Source: Acidimicrobiales bacterium
GTDB lineage: Bacteria > Actinomycetota > Acidimicrobiia > Acidimicrobiales > GCA-2861595
Length of the DNA stretch: 38,947 bases
Assembly: GCA_035540975.1 (NCBI GenBank)
Contig: DATLFN010000014.1
Span: forward strand, 1-38,947
Direction: 5' to 3'
Notes under the pieces: generated by a model
Told to the model about the DNA's origin: nothing
Database searches by the model: none
What the model saw: only the letters and a program-made list of their open reading frames with translations
Shown here: piece by piece, positions 24,196-32,253 of the stretch
Numbering within the stretch: the stretch's first letter is position 1
Layout of the letters: each line of letters begins with the position of its first letter
Translations under genes and position numbers: made by a program

Positions 24196-25968
24196 TCAAG
24201 GCGTGTTGTTCGCCGTCGTGACGCCGGTGCTGAGGCTGTCCTGGGTGATCGCCCGTTCGGCACCGTCGAACGAGTTGCCGGTCACCGAGACGCCGTGCGA
24301 GTCCACCAGCCCGACGCCCGAGCTGGTGCCGCAGCCGCCGAAGACGAAGCTGACCGTGTTGCCCGACACCTCGACGCTCTTGGAGCGGATGAAGTCGAAG
24401 GCGTTGCCGAGCGTCATGAACCGGTTGTTCGTGATCACGTAGCCCGAGCGGTAGCGACCGGCCGCGGCGGTCTCGGCGTGGACGGGGGGCCGGCAGCTCA
24501 CCAGGGGGCCCACCATCGTGTTGGCGTCCAGCGATATCGGGCCCACGTTGGGATCGACCCCAGCGCCCACGTTGGCCAGCACCGAGAAGCGGACCGGCCC
24601 GAAGGTGTTGCCCACGATCCGGATGTCCTTGCCCTTCGCCTCGTCGAAGTCCAGCTCGATGTCGACCGCGTTCATGTTCACGTCGCCGAGGTACGAGGAC
24701 TCGAGGAGCAACCCTTCCACGTTGGTCGGCGACACCCCTTGGCGGCCGCTGCGGGCGAAGTGCGCGTTGCGGATGGTGATGTCCCGAGCCGGGTCGGTCG
24801 TGTAGGGGTTGAACCGCTCGTCGTGGTGCACGGCCACGAAGTCACCGTAGACGTCGTAGGCCTTGACGTTCTCGAGCACTGCGCCCTGGGTGCCCTCGAT
24901 CGAGTACCCGTGCTGATACTCGTACGCCCCGTCGTAGGACCCCTCGAAGATCCCGGCCTTGGGGTTGACACCGCGAACGGTCATGTTCTTGAGCGTGATC
25001 CGGCTGCCGCCTTGGATGCGCCAGTTCCGCCGGCCGATATCGCCCTGCGTCACCGCCTTGAAGGTGGCGCCGTTTCCGTCGACCGTGAGCTCCGTGCGGT
25101 CGCTCAGCACGATGGTGGCGTCCTGGCCGTAGCATCCGCCGGCCGCGAACCGGGCGACCGCGTTGTCGGGAACGCTGGCCAGCCAGGCGCGGATCTCGGC
25201 GTCCACCGGCCGGGAGCAGTCAGCGGCGATCGTGGCGGGCGCGTCGTACGTCACCGGGACGGGGGCTGGAGAAGGCGCGGAGGCGCAGTCCCCGACCCTC
25301 GCGACCTCGATGCCCGACACCATGGGCTGGTCGACCTTCTTGACGAAGCCGAGGATCAGGCTGCCGTCGTTCACGGCCACGTCGAAGCTGCGGGCGAGGG
25401 CCGTCTCCTTGCCCACCGCTGCCGCGATGTCGAGGTTGGCGAGCTTCGTCTGCCACTCGGCCGTCACGCTGAACACCCGCTGCCCCGCCGCGTACCAGTA
25501 CGTCTCGGCGAAGTGGAGCGTCACCCGGTAGGTCCCGGCACACGGGACGGCCACGCTGTAGCTGCTCATGGCCCAGCGGTGCTTCTGGTAGAGCGGGCCG
25601 GCGTCCGTCCCGGAGATGGGCGCCGGAGTCGGCGACGCCGGCGCTCCGCCCACGTAGCCATGGTCGGGTGACCAGGTGTGACCCGCCGGGTCGGTGTACT
25701 GCGAAGCTCCGCCGGTGTTGATGCGGGTCACGAACGGCGGTGCCGGGGGCGGAGGCGCCGTCGTGGTCGTCGTGGTGGTGGGGGCTAGGGTCGTCGTCGT
25801 GGTCGCGGGCGCAGTGGTCGTCGTGGTGGCCGTCGTGGTCGTCGTGGTCACGGGCCGTGGCTTCCGTGGACGGGCGGCTGCGACGTCGGGAAAGGCTGCG
25901 ACGACGACGAGGAGGAAGCTGACCACGGCGGCCCAGGTGGTGGCCGAGACGCGCAGGGATCGAGACAT
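24196..25968 (-). CDS. Secreted malectin-like + right-handed beta-helix protein (paralogue B)
   Basis: A 590-residue protein. The ATG at 25968 is chosen because it gives a clean signal peptide (MSRSLRVSATTWAAVVSF..., ending near AAA/RPRKP) with GAGGAG 12-17 bases upstream; the longer open frame above it is not coding. A Thr-rich linker (~40-75), a malectin-like domain (~80-225: RINTGGASQYTD, VTLHFAETYWY, RVFSVTAEW) and a beta-helix domain (~250-590) follow. The helix closely matches paralogue A, including VEGLLLESSYLGDVNMNAVDIE and the HHDER loop. The Thr runs are candidates for O-glycosylation and could span the cell wall. Secretion and domain order are clear; enzymatic activity is not. Confidence 0.87.
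   Translation of the reverse strand: MSRSLRVSATTWAAVVSFLLVVVAAFPDVAAARPRKPRPVTTTTTTATTTTTAPATTTTTLAPTTTTTTTAPPPPAPPFVTRINTGGASQYTDPAGHTWSPDHGYVGGAPASPTPAPISGTDAGPLYQKHRWAMSSYSVAVPCAGTYRVTLHFAETYWYAAGQRVFSVTAEWQTKLANLDIAAAVGKETALARSFDVAVNDGSLILGFVKKVDQPMVSGIEVARVGDCASAPSPAPVPVTYDAPATIAADCSRPVDAEIRAWLASVPDNAVARFAAGGCYGQDATIVLSDRTELTVDGNGATFKAVTQGDIGRRNWRIQGGSRITLKNMTVRGVNPKAGIFEGSYDGAYEYQHGYSIEGTQGAVLENVKAYDVYGDFVAVHHDERFNPYTTDPARDITIRNAHFARSGRQGVSPTNVEGLLLESSYLGDVNMNAVDIELDFDEAKGKDIRIVGNTFGPVRFSVLANVGAGVDPNVGPISLDANTMVGPLVSCRPPVHAETAAAGRYRSGYVITNNRFMTLGNAFDFIRSKSVEVSGNTVSFVFGGCGTSSGVGLVDSHGVSVTGNSFDGAERAITQDSLSTGVTTANNTP
25759..25850. repeat. Low-complexity Thr-codon tract in paralogue B
   Basis: Plus-strand runs of GTCGTGGTC/GTCGTCGTGG encode, on the minus strand, clusters of consecutive Thr in the linker after the signal peptide. 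Short-unit repeats of this kind can expand or contract by slippage, so linker length may vary among strains. Confidence 0.8.
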
Positions 25969-26201
25969 GGGACGAAGGGCTCCTCGGGGACGGCCGGACG
26001 GGTTCACCGCGGAGTGCGTTGCGAGACGGCCGGCCAACGGCCGGCGTCGTGCCGCCCGCGCCGGCCTGAGTGCGGCGGTGACCGGTCCAGGAGTGCTGGA
26101 TTCAGTGAACTGAGGACTGTGTCGACCGCTTCGTCGGCGCCCTTGAGGGGACATCTGCGAGCGGTAGGTGCACCCGCGCCCGCCGGTTCCCCCGCCGTCC
26201 G
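25969..26201. promoter_or_regulatory. Divergent intergenic region, paralogue B / flippase
   Basis: A 233-base divergent gap without a credible gene. It includes a GGCCGGCCAACGGCCGG partial inverted repeat (~26030-26046) and a small operator-like palindrome TCAGT-GA-ACTGA (26102-26113). It must carry the promoters for the minus-strand beta-helix gene and the plus-strand flippase operon. No clear -35/-10 pair was recognised. Confidence 0.4.
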
Positions 26202-27596
26202 GTGACGCCACCGATGGGCGTGCCTGCATCCCAGGGCGGAAGTGCGACCCTGCTGCACGACAGCGGCCTGCTCCTCGCCGCTCGCGCCGCGCAGACCCTG
26301 TTCGGGGCCGTCACCTTCGTCGTACTGACCCGCCGCCTCGGGCCCGCCGGGTTCGGCGAGGTGGTGACGGCATCGGGGTTCGTCAGCGTCGTCGGGGGCG
26401 TCGTCGGGACGGCGTTGAGCGACGCCGCGGTGACCGCCGGAGGCGATCTGCCGCGGTTCGGCAGGGTCACCGCAGCGGTCGCGCTCGTTTCCGGCGTCGC
26501 CGTCGGGCTGGCCTGGGCCGCCAGCGGCGGTGATGGCGACGGCCTGGTGGCGGCGCTCGGAGGGGCGCTGTTCGTGTCGGCATCGGCGGCGACGGCAGGG
26601 AGGACGGCGCTTGCTCGGGTGGGGGGCGACGCCTGGCAGCTGGCCCTCCTGCAGGCGGGCGGCGCCCTGGCCACGCTGGCGGTGGTCGGCTCCCTCGCCT
26701 CCGCAGGCGTGAGCCGCTGGGGACCGTACGTCCTCGCCTACGCGGCGCAACCGGCCGCGCTCCTCCTCCTCCGGCGGTCGCCCCGAGGAGCCGCCGGGCC
26801 GCCGACGGCAACGACGCTGCGGGACCTCGTCCGGACGGCCGGCCCCTTCCTGTTGTCACAGGCGATATGGCCGCTTCTCGGGCTGACGAACATCGTGGTG
26901 CTCCGGGCGCTCAGTGGCCCGGCCACCGTCGGCCGCTACGGGGCGATGGTGCGGATCCTCGACCTCGTCGGGCTCGTCGGGCCTCTCCTCGGCACGTTCG
27001 CGCTGCCGGCCTTCGCTCGCCTCCAGCGGACGCCGGCACGCCGGTCCGAGATCTCGCGGCTCAATCTCACCATCGCCGTGGCCGCAACGCTGCCCGTCGT
27101 CGCGGGGATGCATCTGGCGTGGGTCGGCTGGAGGCTCGCCTATCCCGACCTGCGATTTCCCGTGACGGCGTTCGCGGTCCTGGCCGCCGCGTACGGGCTC
27201 AACAGCGCGTGCGGCCTACCGGACCGAGTGCTGCAGAGCGGGGGAGCCGCCCCCGTCGTCGCCCGTGCCGCGTCAGCGGCCCTCGCCGCCGTTGCCGTCC
27301 TGAGCCCTCTCCTCGTGTGGCGGGCGTCGCTCGTCGGCGCCGGCGTAGCGCTCCTCCTCGCCGTGGGCGGGGTCAACGTCGCCATGCTCGTGGCCGCGCG
27401 GCCAACCCGCGCCGCCCTGGCCGGCCACGCGGTGATCGCTGCCGTCGTCGCGGGTGGCGCCTGCGCCGTGGCCTCCGGGTGGGCGACGGACTCCGCCGTC
27501 AAGTCGGGGCTGCTCGTCGTGGCGTCGGTGGTGCCGCTCGTGGTCGGCGTCGTGTCGGTCGACCGCTGGCATCGCCGCGCGTGGGCGTCCCCATGA
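26202..27596 (+). CDS. Wzx-type polysaccharide flippase (MATE/MOP superfamily)
   Basis: A 464-residue protein (from the GTG at 26202; the ATG at 26214 would remove four residues) with about 12-14 hydrophobic helices and the start typical of the MOP superfamily: LLLAARAAQTLFGAVTFVVLTRRLGPAGFGEV. Later the segment FLLSQAIWPLLGLTNIVVLRALSGPATVGRYGAM marks the second half-repeat. These transporters flip undecaprenyl-linked oligosaccharide repeat units to the outer face of the membrane. It is followed, with an ATGA overlap, by a glycosyltransferase, so the two are coupled. Sequence does not tell which glycan it exports, but its place among the glycosyltransferases fits the repeat unit of this locus. 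Confidence 0.85.
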   Translation: MTPPMGVPASQGGSATLLHDSGLLLAARAAQTLFGAVTFVVLTRRLGPAGFGEVVTASGFVSVVGGVVGTALSDAAVTAGGDLPRFGRVTAAVALVSGVAVGLAWAASGGDGDGLVAALGGALFVSASAATAGRTALARVGGDAWQLALLQAGGALATLAVVGSLASAGVSRWGPYVLAYAAQPAALLLLRRSPRGAAGPPTATTLRDLVRTAGPFLLSQAIWPLLGLTNIVVLRALSGPATVGRYGAMVRILDLVGLVGPLLGTFALPAFARLQRTPARRSEISRLNLTIAVAATLPVVAGMHLAWVGWRLAYPDLRFPVTAFAVLAAAYGLNSACGLPDRVLQSGGAAPVVARAASAALAAVAVLSPLLVWRASLVGAGVALLLAVGGVNVAMLVAARPTRAALAGHAVIAAVVAGGACAVASGWATDSAVKSGLLVVASVVPLVVGVVSVDRWHRRAWASP

Positions 27597-28609
27597 GGTT
27601 GGCGTTGATCCTCCCCGCGCAGATCGAGGGCTGGGGTGGTGTGCAGAGGTTCGGCGCCTGCCTCGAGCCGGCGCTCGCATCGATCGCCGAGGTGTCGGCC
27701 TACCGGCTCCATCCCGCTCCGGGGGCGTCGCGGCTGGCAGCGCTCGTCACCGGTGTGCGCGACCTCGGTCGTGACCACCGCCGCCAGCACTTCGACGCCG
27801 TCGTCAGCACGTTCCACTGGCCACCGCGCCTGCTCGGCGTGCCCATGGTCGGCGTGGTCCACGACCTGCGACGGCGGGCAGGGGCCCGGAGCGGGTCGCT
27901 TGCCGCCCACCTGGAGCGAGCGGTCCTCCGGACATGGGACCTCGTGCTCGTCCCGACGGAACACGTGCGTGACGAGGTCGCGTCCTTCGTCGGCGAGCGA
28001 AGGATCGCGGTCATAGGGGAGGGGACCGACCACCTCGACCACCTTGCGCCGCCGCCCGCCGAACGCCGCCTGGTCGTCGTGCTCGGCGGGCGGGCCCCGC
28101 ACAAGCGGGTCGAGCTCGGTGTCCGGGCGGCCGCCGAGGCGGTGGCGCGGCTCGACGCCGAGGGCGTGGTGCTGGGCGCCGCGCCCCACCTCCGCATGGG
28201 CCCGAGGATCCGCGTCCTCGAGGTTCCTGCCGACGAGGAGATCGCCGAGGTGCTCAGCCGTGCCCGCGTGGTGCTCGCCCCGAGCCGGTACGAGGGCTTC
28301 GGCCTGGCCGCCGGCGAAGCCCTCCGCCTCGGTGCCCCCGTCGTCTTCGCGGCGGACGGACCGCTCGGCGGACTCGTCGGCAGCGGCGGCCTACCCTCGG
28401 CGCCGTCGGCGTCGGCCATGGCTGACGCCACGGTGGCGGCGTGGAGACAACACGACGCGCTGAGCGTCGCAGCCCGCGACGCAGTCCGCCGGCTGACCTG
28501 GGACGCGACTGCCCGGCGGATCGTCCGAGAAGTCGGGTTTCTCGTCCAATATCCGCCCTTGCATGCCCGAAAAACGGTTCGCGGTCTTTTCCGTTTGCGT
28601 CCACGGTGA
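27593..28609 (+). CDS. Family 4 glycosyltransferase (GT-B)
   Basis: A 338-residue protein. The ATG overlaps the flippase stop. The N-terminal Rossmann-type half starts LALILPAQIEGWGGVQRF, where the GG loop is typical of GT4 acceptor domains. The C-terminal donor domain shows VVVLGGRAPHKRVELGVRA and APSRYEGFGLAAGEALRLGAPVV, whose E-x7-E (EGFGLAAGE) binds the nucleotide-sugar. It should act on the cytoplasmic face, adding a sugar to the lipid-linked repeat unit. The enzyme is a little shorter than usual (~370). No signal peptide or membrane helix. The following gene begins 49 bases downstream with its own strong ribosome site. Confidence 0.88.
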   Translation: MRLALILPAQIEGWGGVQRFGACLEPALASIAEVSAYRLHPAPGASRLAALVTGVRDLGRDHRRQHFDAVVSTFHWPPRLLGVPMVGVVHDLRRRAGARSGSLAAHLERAVLRTWDLVLVPTEHVRDEVASFVGERRIAVIGEGTDHLDHLAPPPAERRLVVVLGGRAPHKRVELGVRAAAEAVARLDAEGVVLGAAPHLRMGPRIRVLEVPADEEIAEVLSRARVVLAPSRYEGFGLAAGEALRLGAPVVFAADGPLGGLVGSGGLPSAPSASAMADATVAAWRQHDALSVAARDAVRRLTWDATARRIVREVGFLVQYPPLHARKTVRGLFRLRPR

Positions 28610-28658
28610 GACACACTGGCAGGGACCGACCGTGCTGTCCGGATACAGGGAGGTCTCA

Positions 28659-30236
28659 ATGGGCCGCGGGAACCACGCCACGTCCGGACCTCAGACGTCC
28701 CCATGCCCGCGCCGGAGACGGCTGCGCTGGAGCCTGCCGGTCCTCCTGGCGACGGTCGCGGCGGGCCTCGCCGGCGCCGATACCGCCGCCGCTGGGACGA
28801 CCGTCTTCAGCGGGCGGCTCAGCACCGCCAGCCCGACACAGACGTTCACCCTCGTCACGGGCGCCGGAACGCTCGACGCCACGCTGACGTTCTCACGGCT
28901 CCCGAGCGTCACCCTCACCGTGCTCGACGCCTCGGGGGCCGTTCTGGCGGAGCAGACCTCCTCCACCAGCCCGCTGGTGGTGCAGGCACCGGTGGCAGGG
29001 GGAACCCAACAGCTGCGGGTGCGTGGCAACGGCACCTGGCCCGGATCGCCGAAGTTCAGCCTGAGCGTCTCGTATCCCGACACGGCGACCACCACGACGT
29101 CCACCCCGGCCACGACTACCACCACGACCACAACCACGACCACGACCACCACGACCACGACGATGCCGCCGTCGGGGGAGGTCCACACCGTCCCCTCGTC
29201 CATCCCGGCCGACTGCTCGCGCCCCGTCGAGGGGGAGATCATGACGTGGATGCGTTCGGTTCCCGACAACGCGACGCTGCAGTTCGCGGTCGGCGGCTGC
29301 TACGCCCAGGACGACACGATCCTCGTGCGCGACCGGGACGGCCTCGTCATCGACGGCAGAGGCTCGACGTTCCGTGCGGTTACCGTCGGCCACAGTCACC
29401 GCGCCAACTGGCGCTTCGAGTCAGGCGCCGATCTCACGGTTCGGAACATGGTGGTGCAGGGGTCGAACCCGGCGGCGGGGATCACGGGCACGGCGTACTA
29501 CCCGCCCCTCGAGTGGCAGCACGGTTACTCCATCGACGCCGTCCAGGGGATCACGCTGGACGGCGTCGCCGCCTCCGACACCTACGGCGACCTGCTTGGC
29601 GTCCAGTACGACGAGCGCCTCGGGGTGTTCCAGTCGCCGCCCGCCCGCAACGTCACCGTCGTCAACTCCAGGTTCGAGCGCAGCGGCCGTCAGGCGATCG
29701 CGCTGAGCCACGTCGAGGGAGCGCTCATCCAGCGCAACTATATCGGCGACAGCAACATGAACGGCGTGGACGTCGAGCTGAACGACCCGACGGAGAAGGG
29801 GCTCGACATCCGGATCCTCGACAACACGTTCGGCGCCCTGCGATTCTCCATGGTGGCGAATGTGGGGTCCGGGTACGATCCCAACGTCGGGCGGATCACC
29901 GTCGAGCGGAACGTGATGAACGGTCCCCTCGTGACGTGCCGCCCGCCGGTCTACGTCGAGACGCATGACGATCTGTTTCGGACCGGCTACACCGTCCGCG
30001 ACAACCAGATGCTCGCCTACGGTGACGGGCTCGACTTCATCGGCGTCAAGGAGATCGTCGTTTCCGGGAACACGATCAGGTTCACGAACGGCGACTGCGG
30101 CACGCTGGCCGGGGTGGGGCTGGTGAACTCGCACAACGTGTCGGTGGTCGACAACGCCTTCCTCGGCGCCGCCGAGGCGGTGAAGCAGGACGCCAGGACC
30201 ACGAATGTGACCCAGTCCGGGAACCGGCTCTCGTAG
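28659..30236 (+). CDS. Secreted beta-sandwich + right-handed beta-helix protein (paralogue C)
   Basis: A 525-residue protein. The ATG at 28659 follows GGGAGG at 7-base spacing; the open frame above it is leftover. The signal peptide is RRLRWSLPVLLATVAAGLAGA (~18-40). Unlike A and B, residues ~48-140 are not malectin-like. They form a beta-strand-rich module (FSGRLSTASPTQTFTLVTG, PSVTLTVLDASGAVL, GTQQLRVRGNG) resembling pre-peptidase C-terminal-type domains. A tract of ~18 Thr (~145-172) then joins it to a beta-helix (~180-525) homologous to A and B, with the same four cysteines. The loop HHDER of A/B is QYDER here. It is the only copy on the plus strand. Probably surface or extracellular, acting on or binding glycan. 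Confidence 0.85.
   Translation: MGRGNHATSGPQTSPCPRRRRLRWSLPVLLATVAAGLAGADTAAAGTTVFSGRLSTASPTQTFTLVTGAGTLDATLTFSRLPSVTLTVLDASGAVLAEQTSSTSPLVVQAPVAGGTQQLRVRGNGTWPGSPKFSLSVSYPDTATTTTSTPATTTTTTTTTTTTTTTTTMPPSGEVHTVPSSIPADCSRPVEGEIMTWMRSVPDNATLQFAVGGCYAQDDTILVRDRDGLVIDGRGSTFRAVTVGHSHRANWRFESGADLTVRNMVVQGSNPAAGITGTAYYPPLEWQHGYSIDAVQGITLDGVAASDTYGDLLGVQYDERLGVFQSPPARNVTVVNSRFERSGRQAIALSHVEGALIQRNYIGDSNMNGVDVELNDPTEKGLDIRILDNTFGALRFSMVANVGSGYDPNVGRITVERNVMNGPLVTCRPPVYVETHDDLFRTGYTVRDNQMLAYGDGLDFIGVKEIVVSGNTIRFTNGDCGTLAGVGLVNSHNVSVVDNAFLGAAEAVKQDARTTNVTQSGNRLS
29088..29162 (+). repeat. ACC/ACG low-complexity tract encoding poly-Thr
   Basis: Nearly uninterrupted Thr codons in paralogue C (ACC, ACG, ACT and ACA mixed). 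The mix of synonymous codons suggests selection on the Thr run itself, although slippage is still possible. Confidence 0.85.
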
Positions 30237-30262
30237 CCGCGCACCCTTCTCGTCCGCGGCGT

Positions 30263-31051
30263 TCACCGCACGCCACGGAGCGCGTGGCGTGCCCACGTCC
30301 AGGCGGTCGGGTGGCTCCGCAGCTTCGACGGCAGGTCGGCGACCGGCGCCTGCACGGCGAGGGGCTCGCCCGCCAGGGCGCGCCCGGCGACCGAGACGAT
30401 GGCCGGCAGGGCGGCCGCCACGTGCAGGTAGGGGTACGTGGCGAAGGAGTCGCGCGGCGTCACCGCGATCGTTCGCTGCGCGAGGATGCCGCCCGTGTCG
30501 ATCCCGGCGTCGACGAGGTGCACGGTGGAGCCGGCGAGGTCCGGGCGCCCCTCGGCCAGCGCCCAGTACCCGCCGTGCACCCCCCGGTACGCCGGCGTGA
30601 TGCCGGCGTGATAGTTGACCACCGGTGCGGTGAACGTTCGCAACGTCTCCGCCGAGATGATCCGAGTCCCGCAGACGACGACGACCGCTGGCTGAAGGCG
30701 CTCGACGACGGCTCGGGCCGATTGGTCGTTGACCGACGGCACCCGGTGGACCGCATGAAACGGTCCGTCGTCCAGGGAGAACTCCCGCTTGATCTCCTCG
30801 ATCCGCGCCCGCCCGGTCCGCCGGAGCACCGGCACGACGAGCGCCAGGAACAGCGCCTGCCCGAGCACCGTGGCGGCGCCGAGCCGTCGGAGCCGGCGCC
30901 ACAGGAGCCTTGTCCGGGGAACGGGGTCCTCGACGACCACCACCACGTCCGGGAAGTGCGAGCCCAGGCGGTGGTAGACGATCCGGCTGGCGTCACAGTC
31001 TGTGCACAACAGGACGAGCCGACCGCCTGTCGGTCGCGAAGGACCGGCCAT
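30263..31051 (-). CDS. Formyltransferase-family protein, probable sugar N-formyltransferase
   Basis: A 262-residue protein whose second half carries the formyltransferase core: VVNYHAGITPAYRG (Asn146, His148) and STVHLVDAGIDTGGIL (Asp185). These form the Asn-His-Asp catalytic set that uses N10-formyl-tetrahydrofolate. The first ~100 residues (LVLLCTDCDASRIVYHRLG, then a hydrophobic stretch 60-75) are not those of methionyl-tRNA formyltransferase, and the C-terminal OB domain of Fmt is absent. Within a glycan locus that also encodes a DegT aminotransferase, N-formylation of an amino-deoxy sugar nucleotide is the best hypothesis. ATG start. It is convergent with paralogue C (26-base gap) and divergent from the next glycosyltransferase gene. 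Confidence 0.85.
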   Translation of the reverse strand: MAGPSRPTGGRLVLLCTDCDASRIVYHRLGSHFPDVVVVVEDPVPRTRLLWRRLRRLGAATVLGQALFLALVVPVLRRTGRARIEEIKREFSLDDGPFHAVHRVPSVNDQSARAVVERLQPAVVVVCGTRIISAETLRTFTAPVVNYHAGITPAYRGVHGGYWALAEGRPDLAGSTVHLVDAGIDTGGILAQRTIAVTPRDSFATYPYLHVAAALPAIVSVAGRALAGEPLAVQAPVADLPSKLRSHPTAWTWARHALRGVR

Positions 31052-31116
31052 GGCGCGGAGTGTACGGGTCGACGGCGCCGCGAGAGGGGCGCCGCCGCGA
31101 GGTCGGAGCCGGGACG

Positions 31117-32253
31117 GTGCTGAGAGTCCTAGGGGTTGCCGCGTACCCGCTGACGGCGGCCGCGACCCGGTACCGGCTGGTCCAGCTCATCGAGCCGCTC
31201 GCCGCCCGAGGGGTCCAGCTCGAGGTGGTGACCTTCCTCGACGACGCCACGTTCGCCACTCTCTACGACCGGTCGGCCTGGCCGTCGACTACCCGGGGCC
31301 TGCTCCGGGGCACCGCCCGGTTGTGCACGGTGCCGTGGCGTGCCCGGTCGACCGATGTGCTGCTCGTCCAGCGCGAGGCGGCGTTGGTCGGCCCACCGGT
31401 GGTCGAGCTCGCTGCCCGAGCGATCGGGCGCGTCCCACTCGTCCTCGACCTCGATGATGCCACTTACATCGGCCACACGAGCCCCATCTATGGCCGCGTC
31501 GCCCGGTTGCTGAGGTCGCCCGGCAAGGCCGACACCCTCATTCGCCGCGCCGCCGTGGTGACGTGCGGAGGCACGGTACTGGCCGACTATGCCCGCTCCC
31601 TCGGAGCACGTACGGCGATCATTCCCACCGTCGTCGACACCGATCGGTTCCGCCCGCGAACCGATGATCGGCTCCATCGCATGCCGGTCGTGGGTTGGGT
31701 CGGGTCCCACTCCACCTTTCCCTGGTTGGAGGCGCTCCTGCCGGCGCTCGCGCAGGTGGCGCTCCGCCGGCCGTTCCATCTCCGCGTGATCGGCTCGGGC
31801 CGGGACTCGTTCACCGTCGGCGAGCTCCACGTCGATTGCGTCCCGTGGACGCTCGGCGGTGAGGTCGCAGAGTTCCAGCAGCTGGACGTCGGCCTGTACC
31901 CGATGGCCGATACGCCTTGGACGGCCGGAAAGTCGGCGTTGAAGTCGGTCCAGTACATGGCGGTCGGCGTCCCGTTCGTCGCCAGCCCCGTCGGCGCCGC
32001 CGTCGAGGTCGGCGAGGCGGAGGTGACGCACCTGACGGCGACGTCACCGCAGGAGTGGCAGGATGCGCTCGAGCGACTCCTGGCGGACCCGGGACTGCGG
32101 GCCCGGTTGGGCGCCGCGGGCCGCGAGCACGCCGTGCGGCGCTACCACGTGTCCATCGTCGCCGACCGGCTGGCGGCGGTGGTCTCCGAAGCCGCAGCCA
32201 GCCGCGGTCAGCCTCCCAGAGGCGCGTCCGGCGGCACATCCGCGGGGCGGTGA
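31117..32253 (+). CDS. Family 4-type glycosyltransferase
   Basis: A 378-residue protein. The GTG at 31117 begins VLRVLGVAAYPLTAAATRYR; the longer upstream frame is antisense to the formyltransferase gene and not coding. The GT-B pattern is visible: an N-terminal Rossmann half with LVLDLDDATYIGHTS and TCGGTVLADYAR, then VVGWVGSHSTFPWLEALLPAL at the domain junction. The donor domain has LYPMADTPWTAGKSALKSVQYMAVGVPFVASPVGA, in which GKSALK replaces the usual EGFG acidic motif. Similar enzymes occur in O-antigen and capsule loci. The last 46 bases overlap the convergent methyltransferase gene. Confidence 0.87.
   Translation: MLRVLGVAAYPLTAAATRYRLVQLIEPLAARGVQLEVVTFLDDATFATLYDRSAWPSTTRGLLRGTARLCTVPWRARSTDVLLVQREAALVGPPVVELAARAIGRVPLVLDLDDATYIGHTSPIYGRVARLLRSPGKADTLIRRAAVVTCGGTVLADYARSLGARTAIIPTVVDTDRFRPRTDDRLHRMPVVGWVGSHSTFPWLEALLPALAQVALRRPFHLRVIGSGRDSFTVGELHVDCVPWTLGGEVAEFQQLDVGLYPMADTPWTAGKSALKSVQYMAVGVPFVASPVGAAVEVGEAEVTHLTATSPQEWQDALERLLADPGLRARLGAAGREHAVRRYHVSIVADRLAAVVSEAAASRGQPPRGASGGTSAGR

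Noticed and set aside
25740-25922. Plus-strand Val/Trp-rich open frame opposite the Thr linker
   Set aside because: It is the complement of the ACC/ACG Thr codons of paralogue B.
28563-28658. Upstream start for paralogue C
   Set aside because: That stretch overlaps the end of the glycosyltransferase gene and lacks signal-peptide character. The ATG at 28659 has a good ribosome site.
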